In this document: positions 7,407 through 16,726 of the stretch, piece after piece | Position numbering within the stretch: position 1 is the stretch's first letter | Layout: every line of letters starts with the position of its first letter | Origin: Sphingomonas sp. PR090111-T3T-6A | GTDB taxonomy: Bacteria > Pseudomonadota > Alphaproteobacteria > Sphingomonadales > Sphingomonadaceae | Length of the DNA: 64,000 nt | Assembly: GCF_000383095.1 (NCBI RefSeq) | Contig: NZ_AORL01000009.1 | Coordinates: 1-64,000, forward strand | Direction of reading: 5' to 3' | Position numbers and translations under genes: made by a program | Notes under the pieces: model-generated | What the model was told of the DNA's origin: nothing | Databases searched by the model: none | The model's input: only the letters and a program-made list of their open reading frames with translations

Positions 7407-9134
7407 ATGGGCGAGAGTGAGATCAACGCCGAGGTCGTCTCGGTTTTTCCGAACAAGGTGCGTATTGCCGTCAACGATCTCCTGTCGTTCGAGATCGCCG
7501 GGCAGTCGCTGCGCGTCGGATCGTTCCTAAAGGTTTCCGACAACGATAATGTCTCGCTGATCTGCATCATCGAAAGCTTTTCAATCGAAATGCGGGCGAA
7601 GGGCGATGATCACCAGCGCGTCTATATGATAGATGCCTATCCACTCGGCACACTCAAGGGGAACATCTTTCGGCGCGGCGGCGATGAACTTGCAATTCCG
7701 CCCAAGCGGGTCGTACCCGCGACCCGCGAAGAAATTGCTGCGATCTACGCCAATGCTTTCGAGGAACAGCAACGGTGCTGCTTCTCCTCGCTCACGCGGC
7801 AACGGGACGTGAAGGTTCCCGTCCACGGCGACCGTTTCTTCAACAAGCACATCGCCGTGGTGGGCGCGACGGGGTCGGGAAAATCGTCCAGCGTGTCCAG
7901 AATTCTGCAGGAGGCAACGGCCGCGAAGTCGCACGAATACGCCGGGCTCAACAATTCGCACATCGTCATTTTCGACATCCACGGCGAATATGCATCCGCC
8001 TTTCCCACGGCCAAGCTGCTGTCTGCCGACGACATCGTGCTCCCCTATTGGCTGCTCAACGACGGCGAGATGGGCGACATGTTCCTGGAGTCGGGCGACA
8101 GCAACAATTACAATCAGGAAGCGTTGCTTCGGACGATCATCACGCATTGCAAGGAGATGGCCAACCCTGGGGTCGCGAAAGTCAATTTCGACAGTCCCCT
8201 GAAGTACGACATCGCCCATCTGCAGGCTTGCTTCGCCAATCTCTCGCGGGAGACCAAGGATGCGAACGATCCGCTCACGATCAAGACTAAGGACGGGAAC
8301 TCGGTCACCTATGCCGACGATCGCGCGCGTTTGACCGCCTATTGCACTCAATCGGTGGACTTCGCTTTCAAAGCCACAGGCAAGATTAACAACGGCCCCT
8401 ATGCCGATGGTACGATCGACAAGTTCGTCCGGCGAATATCGGCGAAGATCAATAATTCGCAGCTCGATTTCATGTTCGGCCCACTAGCTGCGCAGGCGAC
8501 CCTCGAAGACGTCATCCGTCAAATAACCGGCTATGAGAAGACCTCGAGCGCCAACGTCACCATCCTCGATTTGAGCGGCATACCGTTTGAGGTCCTCAGC
8601 ATAACCGTATCGCTGGTGACGCGGCTTCTGTTCGATTTTTCGTATCACGCGCGCCGTCAGACGGGCAAATGCGAGACGCCATTCCTGCTCGTCTACGAGG
8701 AGGCCCACAAATATGCGCCGCGCAGCGATCTCGCGCGTTTCAAGGCTTCGCTGAACTCGATTGAGCGAATTGCCAAGGAAGGTCGGAAATACGGGGTCAG
8801 CCTGATGATCTCGAGCCAGCGCCCATCGGAGATTTCGGAGACGATCTTTTCTCAGTGCAGCAATTTCTTGGCGATGCGCCTGACCAACCCGGAAGACCAA
8901 GCCTATGTGAAGCGCTTGCTGCCCGACACACTCGGCAATCTGACCGCAGGGTTGCCCGCGCTGGAGCAGGGCGAGGCGCTGCTCATCGGCGATGCCGTTG
9001 CAATGCCGTGCGTCGTGTACATCACCGAATGCTCGCCAAAGCCGTCGTCGAACGACATCCGCTACTACGATATCTGGAAGAACCCTTGGCATGCGGCAGG
9101 CGTTTCCGACGACTTTGGCCATTGGCTGAAGTAA
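7407..9134 (+). CDS. herA: HerA-family DNA translocase ATPase
   Basis: This 575-aa HerA/DUF87 ATPase has an N-terminal HAS-barrel-like region (about 1-100), a Walker A GATGSGKS (153-160), the FDIHGEY motif soon after it, a Walker B with LLVYEEAH near residue 430, and an Arg-finger-like SSQRPSE about 40 residues later. HerA proteins form hexameric rings that translocate DNA. In defence loci they activate a partner effector, here the DUF4297-type protein directly upstream. It is complete and ends just before a hairpin. HerA-NurA recombination is the alternative role, but no NurA is present. Confidence 0.88.
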   Translation: MGESEINAEVVSVFPNKVRIAVNDLLSFEIAGQSLRVGSFLKVSDNDNVSLICIIESFSIEMRAKGDDHQRVYMIDAYPLGTLKGNIFRRGGDELAIPPKRVVPATREEIAAIYANAFEEQQRCCFSSLTRQRDVKVPVHGDRFFNKHIAVVGATGSGKSSSVSRILQEATAAKSHEYAGLNNSHIVIFDIHGEYASAFPTAKLLSADDIVLPYWLLNDGEMGDMFLESGDSNNYNQEALLRTIITHCKEMANPGVAKVNFDSPLKYDIAHLQACFANLSRETKDANDPLTIKTKDGNSVTYADDRARLTAYCTQSVDFAFKATGKINNGPYADGTIDKFVRRISAKINNSQLDFMFGPLAAQATLEDVIRQITGYEKTSSANVTILDLSGIPFEVLSITVSLVTRLLFDFSYHARRQTGKCETPFLLVYEEAHKYAPRSDLARFKASLNSIERIAKEGRKYGVSLMISSQRPSEISETIFSQCSNFLAMRLTNPEDQAYVKRLLPDTLGNLTAGLPALEQGEALLIGDAVAMPCVVYITECSPKPSSNDIRYYDIWKNPWHAAGVSDDFGHWLK

Positions 9135-9136
9135 GT

Positions 9137-9169
9137 GGTCATCCGGGATTGGGACCGGACCGGGTGACC
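9137..9169 (+). terminator. Hairpin after herA
   Basis: GGTCATCCGG pairs with CCGGGTGACC (one T-G wobble) starting three bases after the stop codon of the HerA gene. It has no clear U-tract. Confidence 0.45.
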
Positions 9170-9957
9170 TCGACAGGCTCCTCATCGGTCCAATCCTCGT
9201 GGTGCCCGCGACCGTAGTGCTGAGCGTCTGAACGAAGGTCTGCTTTCCTGGTTTTCGGCCTGAGTTCGGTCAGTCTTCATCGCCGAACGGCCCCGACATC
9301 GGGGAGAGGGCTTGCGCGCCCCGACGAGCGGCCGATTTAGGCGTAACCGGACGTTCCCAGTAGCAGCGGCGACCGGCAGAAATGTCCCCCAATACGACCG
9401 TTCCACAGCCATCAACGATTCTCGACGATCGGCGGGCGAAGCCGCGAAGGAACTTCGCGCAATCCCTTCTATTCAGTTGCCGGCCGCGCTGTGTCGGTTG
9501 CCGCTTGTGAGGTGCCGGGGTGAAGCATCTTAGCTTCCCATATCCGGCCGCGAAGTTTGATTGCCGACTGCCAACCTCTAAGCGAGTGAGCGTGGAGAGC
9601 TTCCCTTCGCCAAGGCCGCCGCGGATAATCTAGCACACAGCCTTGGATCGCCCGCTGCTGACCGATTGCGCTCTGGCAGGTTCCGGGAACCATCGAGGAT
9701 AGCGGTCATCCGCAGGCACACTGAGGATGCGGTTCAGTCGGGCGTCAACATTCCTACCGCAAATGGCATGACCCACAACTCGACATTCGCGGTGGGCTTG
9801 AGTCCACACCGAAACCGATCGCTCGTTCAGATCATACCCAACGGCCGAGACTGGCCATTTGCCAACTGGCAGGCTTTGGGTAGCGCTATGGTGCCGCTTT
9901 TTGAGATTGCCAATGCGGGTCGGCAGGGTGTGATTTTTGAGTAAAAGTCTCTTGAAA
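9170..9957. other. Gene-free 0.8 kb between two converging candidate defence operons
   Basis: The frames here have non-protein composition and no ribosome binding sites. A small perfect hairpin CCCCGA-CA-TCGGGG lies at 9291-9304. The rest looks like decayed island DNA. No RNA gene was recognised. Confidence 0.45.
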
Positions 9958-11349
9958 TCATGCCTCCACGGCCGAAACATCCTTGCCGGTCTCGGGGGTA
10001 GCGACCGTCGGCGCCACAACCGGTGCCGTTGGCTCGGCCCCACGGAAACTGATGATCGCCGGTCGGGTCGCATGATTGGCGCCATGCGAGGTGATCTGCA
10101 TCAGAAGGCTTTCGCGCACCCTGAAGATTGGCCGCCAGCCGTTTATTTGCGCCGCAGTGAGTGAGATTTGAAGCCGAAGATTAAAGATCAGGCGGGAAGC
10201 AGCCTCTTCGCCAGCGAGGACAAATGCGGGCGACTTGAATTCCGAAGCCGGAAGGCGCTCGCGACGGCTTGCCGCCTCATCAGGAATGATCGCGCCGAGC
10301 ACGAACGGCATGGGACCAACCCTGTTCTGGGCATAGTCGCAACTGGCGCCAATGCGAATAAGAGCGAGCCGGACAGAAGCGCGATCCGCATGGTGTTCTA
10401 CTCGCAGCGCATCGCAGATCACTTGGTTACGGGTGAGATCGAAGCGCGCCCGCATGGCCGGGTCGGACTGTTCAGTCGCGGGCAGCAAAGTGACGGCGCC
10501 CCAGCTCGACGATGTCATGCGCTCGGACGCGGGAAACGCTAGGTGCAGCATGGTGTTTAGCTTGGCGGCAGCCTCGATCGTTGGCTCGGGAGCGTTCAAG
10601 ATGTGTGTGGCGGCAGTCTGCCAGATCTCGGTCGATTCAGGGAGGGACTGCTGGTTGACGATGCGATCCGCCAAGATCGGCATGAGGGCCGCGTTCATTG
10701 CACCGGCGGGATCATTGGCGGCGTGACGCCGGCCGATCGCTTCGCGTGCGAGTAGGCTCAGTACCTCGTCCAGCCTTTCCGAAAAACGACCCGGCACGCG
10801 GTCGCCATCTCCGACCATCGCACCGATTTCGGAGAGCGTCGCGCTGGCTGCACGAAGTACCTCTTTTTCCCAGTGCAGAAGCGCTTTCAGGCGCGGGTCG
10901 CTCGCAATGATATCGGAAACGTCGGCGCTCAGCTTCGCGCCGGAGTTCGGGGCCATGTACTTGTTCTTGTCGAGCGCCAGTACAGCGAGAGGCCGTTTTG
11001 TCGGATCGAGGCGGGCCATCAAGTAGTCCTCGAAGGCACCTTTCTCTTCCTCGTGTTTCGTCCAGAGAATGATCACGTAGGGGCCACCGGCGAGCTGGAT
11101 GCCCTCTTCCAGCATTCCCACGATCACGGCAGCAGGCTGGGCGATGTTTCCGGGCTGGGATCCCGGCGTCAAATGAAGGTCGAGGAAAAGCAATCGGACA
11201 GATCCGAGGTGCTCGTACTTCACTCCCTCAACGTCATCATATCGCAAGGCGACGCATGGAACGCCAATGTCGTGCAGGGCATCGACAAGCTGTCGCAGCT
11301 CCTTTTCGTCGTCATCGATGACGACGTAGCGTCCCTGCGTAAAAACCAT
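9958..11349 (-). CDS. Receiver-domain protein with unrecognised C-terminus
   Basis: Residues 1-130 form a CheY-like receiver. D12-D14 is the acidic pocket (VVIDDDEKE), D57 is the predicted phosphoacceptor (LLFLDLHL), T97 (ILWTKHE) is the conserved Thr/Ser and K128 lies near the conserved Lys. The following ~330 residues do not resemble a DNA-binding output domain or any family I know. They are largely helical with a later beta-rich part, and the last ~30 residues are Pro/Ala-rich. The gene starts 2 bases after the stop of the kinase gene, so the pair is one operon. I infer a phosphorelay partner whose C-terminal part is the output or effector. Confidence 0.7.
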   Translation of the reverse strand: MVFTQGRYVVIDDDEKELRQLVDALHDIGVPCVALRYDDVEGVKYEHLGSVRLLFLDLHLTPGSQPGNIAQPAAVIVGMLEEGIQLAGGPYVIILWTKHEEEKGAFEDYLMARLDPTKRPLAVLALDKNKYMAPNSGAKLSADVSDIIASDPRLKALLHWEKEVLRAASATLSEIGAMVGDGDRVPGRFSERLDEVLSLLAREAIGRRHAANDPAGAMNAALMPILADRIVNQQSLPESTEIWQTAATHILNAPEPTIEAAAKLNTMLHLAFPASERMTSSSWGAVTLLPATEQSDPAMRARFDLTRNQVICDALRVEHHADRASVRLALIRIGASCDYAQNRVGPMPFVLGAIIPDEAASRRERLPASEFKSPAFVLAGEEAASRLIFNLRLQISLTAAQINGWRPIFRVRESLLMQITSHGANHATRPAIISFRGAEPTAPVVAPTVATPETGKDVSAVEA

Positions 11350-11351
11350 GC

Positions 11352-13505
11352 TCAGATTCCCCCCTTGAACACCAGCGCGACGATCGCCCCGTTAAACCCT
11401 TCAGGCACATCGAAATCGTCCATCGCCGGAAAAAGAAGCTCGCCGTCGTTCAGGTTCATGGCGAGGTTCGCGTAATAGAGGCCCAGACCCATCCCGTCGG
11501 GACGACGGGTGAAGAACGGCTCCACGACCTGCGCGGGTGGGTCGCGGAAACCGGGGCCATTGTCCGCGACGATCACCGCGGGTCGTCCGTCATACTCTGT
11601 GACGTCGATGAAGAGCTGCCGGGGGGTCGGCCCGTCCTCATCGGGCATGGCGACACGAAGCCAGTGGATCGCATTGTCGATCAGGTTGGTCAGGGCTCCG
11701 AGAGCAAGGCCGAAAGCAAATATCGGCTTCTCGCTCTCCTCGCGTTCGAGAGCGGGGCAGATCAGCTTCACGCGATGCGCGCGCAACCTGACGGCGCTGA
11801 GATCGCGAGCTCGTCGTACGAGCTGCTGCAACGAGTGGGACTTCTTGTCGCCCTTCCGCAGAAGCTGCGTCGACGTCTCGAGAACACCCTGAAGCTGGCC
11901 AACCTGTTCGCGTACCGCCTCGATGCTGATATCCGAATCGAAGACGGCACTCAGCGCGCCGATCGCACGCTCAACCTCATGGAAAACGATCGCCAAGCCG
12001 ACCTGCGAAATGCCAGCTCGCAGGAAATCCTCACGAAGTGTGCGAAACTCCTGCTCGACACGGCGAAGGGACGGATCGATTTCGTCAAGAAGGCCGTGTC
12101 GCCGGGCGATTTTTCTCACATCGCTGATCGGTCCGGCCACATCGCGGTCGTTGCTGGGCGCCTTGCCTGTCAGGGCACGGATACCGCGCTTGTCTTTCTG
12201 CCGTTCTGTCTCAAGGACGCTGATCGCGCCAAGAACGATCTGTCGCAGGCGGGCGTAGGCGCCGTTCTCAACGAAACCTTCGCGGTTCGTTTTCTCGCGC
12301 AGATCACGGCTACGCCGCAAATCTAGGTCCACGGTGCCAATAACGATGTTGCGGCTTAGATTGCGGGTCGGACTGTTGACGCGCCGCAGGTCAAGCCCGA
12401 GCCAATCGTCTCCCGGTTCGCCGTAATTATAAATGCGGATATCGTCCCGGTAGATACGAACGCCACCATTCTGGTCGAGATAGCGTTCGATCAGTCTGGA
12501 CTGCGCGTATTGCGTGAGGACGTCGCTGTCACGATCGAACACGTACAGCCTGCCGCTAACCGGTCCGATGCCCTCGATCATCTCCTCATCGGCAACGACC
12601 TTCGGTACGCGTCGTCGGCGCGGAGCGGACGCCGGATCAAGGTCATCGGTATCCTCGGGAACGAGAACCTGAAGCGGCTCATTGGCCTCGACAGTCCGCG
12701 GCTCGAGCCGGATGTTCGGCACACCGCGAAACTCGTATTTGTAGGTGAAGGCCTTCCCGTCGAATTCAAAGGTGAACCTCCACGGCGCGCGCTCCAGGAG
12801 CTCGCGGGCGTCGGGCAGCTCGCTTATCCATGACTGATGGTCGGGTACTAGAAGCTCCACCTCGAAGTCCGCTTCCTTTGTGGAAAATGGCGAGGAAATC
12901 GACGTTACCTGTCGGTAGAGATCCCGGACGTCGCGGCGGGTCCACTCGGTCTGCTTCAGCCGGTCGATCCGGATTTTCGTGCCAGTTTCGTTTTCGCTGA
13001 ACATCTTCGGATCGCGTTCGATAACCGTGACTGGCGCATCGTCGAGAAACCGGGCTTCCATGACGTCTGACCAGTTGATGTCGACGAAACACTCCCTCTG
13101 GCCAGCGGCGTGGGTCGCGAGACGAATGCGGTCCCCAAGCTTATGGACGGCAAACCGGCCGAGACCCTTCTCACCCAGTGGGAGCCGGTTGAATCTCGGG
13201 GAGCGCCTTTCCCGTTCCCGCTGCTGCTGACGATGGTCGTCGCCCGGGACGAGCCAGACATCCGAGATCGTCTCGAACGACATGCCCTGCCCGTCATCGT
13301 CGACCCTGATCCACGGCTCGTTACCGGCCAAGTCGCCCAGCGTAATCGTGACCTTGCTCGCGTCTGCATCGTAGGCATTCTTGACGAGCTCGAAAACAGC
13401 CAGTTTGGCCGACCCGATCAGCTGGTCGCCAAGCAGCTGAAGCAATCTTGCGCGCGGACGAAACGCCTTTTCAATCTTTCGGTCGCCGCTGTCCGGCATG
13501 CGCAT
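11352..13505 (-). CDS. Histidine kinase-like protein with two GHKL ATPase domains
   Basis: The 717-aa protein has an N-terminal Hsp90/MutL/MORC-type GHKL domain: E39/N43 in ELVKNAYDADA, DDDGQGM (69-75) and GEKGLGRFAVHKLG (111-124). A middle region of about 300 residues follows, then a helical DHp-like segment with H509 in IVFHEVERAIGAL. A second, histidine-kinase type GHKL domain completes it, with N607/N611 in LTNLIDNAIHWL, ADNGPGF (647-653) and GMGLGLYY (671-678). No membrane segment or signal peptide is visible, so it is cytosolic. It sits directly upstream of the receiver protein. The domain order, a MORC-like sensor or ATPase fused to a kinase core, is not that of ordinary two-component sensors. 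A stress or phage-sensing role is inferred from island context. Confidence 0.75.
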   Translation of the reverse strand: MRMPDSGDRKIEKAFRPRARLLQLLGDQLIGSAKLAVFELVKNAYDADASKVTITLGDLAGNEPWIRVDDDGQGMSFETISDVWLVPGDDHRQQQRERERRSPRFNRLPLGEKGLGRFAVHKLGDRIRLATHAAGQRECFVDINWSDVMEARFLDDAPVTVIERDPKMFSENETGTKIRIDRLKQTEWTRRDVRDLYRQVTSISSPFSTKEADFEVELLVPDHQSWISELPDARELLERAPWRFTFEFDGKAFTYKYEFRGVPNIRLEPRTVEANEPLQVLVPEDTDDLDPASAPRRRRVPKVVADEEMIEGIGPVSGRLYVFDRDSDVLTQYAQSRLIERYLDQNGGVRIYRDDIRIYNYGEPGDDWLGLDLRRVNSPTRNLSRNIVIGTVDLDLRRSRDLREKTNREGFVENGAYARLRQIVLGAISVLETERQKDKRGIRALTGKAPSNDRDVAGPISDVRKIARRHGLLDEIDPSLRRVEQEFRTLREDFLRAGISQVGLAIVFHEVERAIGALSAVFDSDISIEAVREQVGQLQGVLETSTQLLRKGDKKSHSLQQLVRRARDLSAVRLRAHRVKLICPALEREESEKPIFAFGLALGALTNLIDNAIHWLRVAMPDEDGPTPRQLFIDVTEYDGRPAVIVADNGPGFRDPPAQVVEPFFTRRPDGMGLGLYYANLAMNLNDGELLFPAMDDFDVPEGFNGAIVALVFKGGI

Positions 13506-14076
13506 TCCTTCCCCAGCGCCGATGCGCGGTTCCTAGGTGCCTCAGGTTACGGGGCTCTTCAAGAGCTTGATGAACTGCCCGGGCAACTTCGCCGACGTAA
13601 TTTGTCAAAGCAATTCACTCGAAAGACCGACAACGCGAACCATGTCCGCACCGAACATCGACAACGGTCGGTAAAGAGCAATTCCGTTGATATTGATAGC
13701 ATGACGGGAATTTCGGTTTCTATCGATCTTCGCCATGACCTGATCAAACGTGGCATTCGGCATGTATGCAATCGGGAACGCCATCATCGACAGACTACGA
13801 CCGGCATGAGGCGCTGGGCGGGCGTGGTGACTGTCGGCCATGTTCCGACAGATCGACAGTGAAAATGTCTTAAAGGCGACAAGAGCGGCAAACGAAAAAA
13901 GAAGGCGCCGAACCTCATGGCCGTCGGCCCTCCTCAGACATGCCTCCCAAGGCTGCCTTAGCTTAAGAGTCCATTACCGCCTCACTGATAATCTTCCACT
14001 CACGGTGCAACCGCGCCAGATCATTTATCTGGTATAGCTTCAGCGTCAATTCGGCACCAAAACGGACGGCCAAGCG
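13506..14076. other. Gene-free stretch upstream of the kinase operon
   Basis: It contains the promoter region of the minus-strand kinase operon in its left part and the 3' flank of the HTH gene on the right. The short frames are not protein-like. No repeats were recognised. Confidence 0.45.
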
Positions 14077-14286
14077 CTATCCAGCAAGGTGTGTTGCGCA
14101 TCGTTTAAGGAATCTCTCAATTCCCGAGACAGGCAGCAAAGTTATGGCACCCACCTTGATTGTCTCGATCTCGCCAGCCGCGATCAACTCATAGAGCTTC
14201 GACCGGCCGATCCCGGTGATCCGGCAGGCTTCCCGGATCCGAACGGTGATGGGCGCTAGAGGCGAGCTCGCGATGTCACGATCCAT
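14077..14286 (-). CDS. AlpA/excisionase-like helix-turn-helix protein
   Basis: A 69-aa protein of the HTH_17/MerR-like excisionase type. The helix-turn-helix lies at about residues 17-40 (IREACRITGIGRSKLYELIA), followed by the wing-like strand EIETIKVGAITLLPVSGIERFL typical of AlpA-family proteins. Such proteins regulate integrase or transfer genes or help excision. It is the last gene of a minus-strand run after the relaxase and the RHH gene, 4 bases downstream of the latter, so it probably belongs to the mobilisation unit. Confidence 0.8.
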   Translation of the reverse strand: MDRDIASSPLAPITVRIREACRITGIGRSKLYELIAAGEIETIKVGAITLLPVSGIERFLKRCATHLAG

Positions 14287-14290
14287 CAGA

Positions 14291-14713
14291 TCACTCCTTC
14301 GGTTTGATAGGTTCCGGTGCGCTGCGCCGCTTCGCTGACCGCTGCCCTGCGATGTCGAGCAGGTTCTGGTAACGCTTCCGTCCGAGATTGGTGGTCTCGG
14401 CGGAGAAGCTCGGTTGATGCGCTGTGAGCGTCATCTGATACTGAACGAAGACGCCGAGCACCTCGGTCAGCAGATCGAGCTTCTGCTCGGTCCGCTCGGC
14501 CGTCCGGCTCTGCCGATCGAGCCGCAGCCCGAAACGCCCATCAAGATCACTCAGCGCGCCGCGTTCGAGCCAGGCCGCAAGCGCGTCCGACAGGATCTGC
14601 GTTTTTGAGGCTCCGGGCTTGGCCGCCAGCGCGTCCAGCTTCGCCGACAGCGCGTCGGGCAGATAGAATTGGTGGCGGGTCTTGGCGGTGTGCATGGTGG
14701 CGATCGTAGCCAT
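14291..14713 (-). CDS. CopG-like ribbon-helix-helix mobilisation protein
   Basis: The N-terminal part (KTRHQFYLPDALSAKLDALA, then SKTQILSDALAAWLE) is a ribbon-helix-helix DNA-binding domain. A helical C-terminus with Arg/Glu repeats follows. RHH proteins beside relaxases commonly bind the origin of transfer as relaxosome accessory factors. I chose the ATG at 14713 because GCGGTGG precedes it. A start 18 bases further in (MHTAKTRHQF) and one at 14764 are possible. It lies 63 bases downstream of the relaxase and 4 bases before the HTH gene. Confidence 0.75.
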   Translation of the reverse strand: MATIATMHTAKTRHQFYLPDALSAKLDALAAKPGASKTQILSDALAAWLERGALSDLDGRFGLRLDRQSRTAERTEQKLDLLTEVLGVFVQYQMTLTAHQPSFSAETTNLGRKRYQNLLDIAGQRSAKRRSAPEPIKPKE

Positions 14714-14776
14714 CCACCGCTGCCACCGAAATATGCACCAGTACGCACCGCGCCGCAGAACCACGCACGTCCCGCC

Positions 14777-16726
14777 TCATCCGATGCTGGGACCACGATC
14801 CCTTCCGATCGTCCAGCTTGCCGAGCCATCCGCCCGTGCGATGCCGGACACCTGTTTGCCGATCTGCTTCTCAAGGCTCGGCCGCCAAGGCACCAGCACG
14901 AAATCGTGCGACCGTTCGACGAGGGCGAACTTGCTGTCGCCGACCGGCATGATGCGCTCGAGCCGACCTTCTATCCGCTCGCCGTTTTGCGTCTCGCCAA
15001 ACTCGAGCCCAAGGGCTTGCGACAACTGGGCGCCAAGGCGCACCAGCTCTCGGCGCTGGAGCCGATCGAGCATGTCTCCGGGCAGCCGATCGGCATCCGC
15101 CGCGATCAGACCCTGTTCGACCAACCATTGCCGGCGCAGATTTTGAGCGCGCCGCACCTCCTCACCAAAGCCACGCTCCAGTCGCGCCGGCTTGTCCGCG
15201 ACCATCTCCCGATCGAGCCACGTCACGCCATCATGCAGCGTCAGCCGGTCGAGCGGCTGGGTCGCCAACGTGTCGATGATCACCGGCTTTCGTTCGGCGC
15301 GACGCTGCTCATGCTCCCGCACTTGCTCGACATGATCAGCGTCGATCTCCCAGCGCCCGTCCAGCAGCCGCGTCACGTCGGCACCGGCCCGGCGCAACGC
15401 TTCCAGCCGCCGGACATGGGCGGTCGCGAAATCCTCGCTCGCCGATCGGTCATGCCTGAGATGAATGTCGACGTCGTAGAGGCCGCCATTGGCGGCAGCG
15501 ATCTCGGCGACGGTCCTGTCAGCGTTGCGGACAACGACAGGCGTCGGCGCGACCCTGACGATCGTGCCAAGCGCGGGCGCTTGGTCCAGCTCACCCAGAT
15601 CGACATGCCAGGCGCGGCCATCGGTCGCTTCGATCACACTGTAGCGCCGGTCGTCTTGCTCGTCCGAAAGGCCGGTGGTTATCACCCGTCCTACCAGCTC
15701 AGCCGTCGCAGCATGGCGCGGCTCGTAAATGGCATAGTCGGAAGGCGAGATATCGGTGCGGTCTCGCGCCAACGCGGCATTAAGCGTGGCAATGATGTCG
15801 CCGCGCCTGCCCATGGCGCGGAGCGTCGTCTCCAGCTCGGCATCGAGCCGCCAGTGCCCGCGCCGCTCTTCCTTCGCGAGACCCATGCGCCCGAGCGCCT
15901 GCAGGCGCCCGGCGCGCGCGGCCTGCTCCATGCCGTTCGGATCGGTGGGCGACACTAGGCCGCTGATATCGACGGCCTGCACCAGCCGGCGGTCGATCTG
16001 GGTGAAGCGTTCAGCCTCGATCTCGCGGGCCTGGGCGCGCGCCATCTCCATTTCCGAGCGTGGCCCGAGATCGAAGTTGACGATATCAGTCGCGCGCACG
16101 CGCAACCCGACCGTCAGATACTCACGGCCGATAATGAGATCGCCGCCTTTGTCATCCTTGCCTCTGAGCAGGATATGGCTGTGCGGATGGCCGGTGTTGA
16201 AATGGTCCACGGCAACCCATTCGAGCCGGGTACCAAGATCCTGCTCTGCCTGCGTCATCAGCTTTCGGACGAGCGGCTTCAGATCCTCATATTCCGCCCC
16301 GTCCTCAGCGGCGACGATGAAGCGGAACTGGTGGCGGTCGCCGGTGCACCGCTCATGGAAAACCTTGCCCTCCGCCACGTCCCGATCGGCCCCGTAGAGC
16401 GTGCCCCGCTCGCCATCCCGCGTCGTGCCATCGCGCTGGAGATAGCGCAGATGGGCGGCCGCCCTTCTAGCCCCCTTGCCCGCCATCTTCACGTAACGGG
16501 TCTTCACCACCACGCGACGCGCTCTAGGACCGGTGTAGTGGTCCGAAGTCGAGAGCAGCCGGGCAATCGAGCCGCCACGTCCGATCTGCTCGCCTGTGAA
16601 GCGCCGCGATCGAACGATGGTCCGCGTCCGACCGCCCGCCAGATTGGTGGAGCGGCGCAGGCTTCCCACAACCGAACGATCGGGAAGCGATCGGCCCAGC
16701 CACAGCTCGAAGTCATCGTCGGCCAT
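14777..16726 (-). CDS. Relaxase (RlxS-like, VirD2/DUF3363 type)
   Basis: A 649-aa mobilisation nuclease that would nick the origin of transfer and lead the strand into the recipient. The N-terminal catalytic region contains Y64 in TSDHYTGPRA and the metal-binding HPHSH (180-184) in VDHFNTGHPHSHILLRG. The long C-terminal part corresponds to DUF3363 of alphaproteobacterial RlxS proteins. The frame is open further upstream to a TTG at 16819, but ATG 16726 has GGAGATG just before it, and homologous proteins begin with a similar acidic MADDD/MTDD-type start. No type IV secretion genes are in the window, so transfer would need help from outside it. Confidence 0.85.
   Translation of the reverse strand: MADDDFELWLGRSLPDRSVVGSLRRSTNLAGGRTRTIVRSRRFTGEQIGRGGSIARLLSTSDHYTGPRARRVVVKTRYVKMAGKGARRAAAHLRYLQRDGTTRDGERGTLYGADRDVAEGKVFHERCTGDRHQFRFIVAAEDGAEYEDLKPLVRKLMTQAEQDLGTRLEWVAVDHFNTGHPHSHILLRGKDDKGGDLIIGREYLTVGLRVRATDIVNFDLGPRSEMEMARAQAREIEAERFTQIDRRLVQAVDISGLVSPTDPNGMEQAARAGRLQALGRMGLAKEERRGHWRLDAELETTLRAMGRRGDIIATLNAALARDRTDISPSDYAIYEPRHAATAELVGRVITTGLSDEQDDRRYSVIEATDGRAWHVDLGELDQAPALGTIVRVAPTPVVVRNADRTVAEIAAANGGLYDVDIHLRHDRSASEDFATAHVRRLEALRRAGADVTRLLDGRWEIDADHVEQVREHEQRRAERKPVIIDTLATQPLDRLTLHDGVTWLDREMVADKPARLERGFGEEVRRAQNLRRQWLVEQGLIAADADRLPGDMLDRLQRRELVRLGAQLSQALGLEFGETQNGERIEGRLERIMPVGDSKFALVERSHDFVLVPWRPSLEKQIGKQVSGIARADGSASWTIGRDRGPSIG

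Noticed and set aside
9666-9944. A 92-codon frame in the gap after herA
   Set aside because: No ribosome binding site, no domain, and an equally long open frame on the other strand; not supportable as a gene.
14669-15958. A 429-codon plus-strand frame
   Set aside because: It is antisense to the relaxase, whose HPHSH motif, start site and domain layout are convincing.
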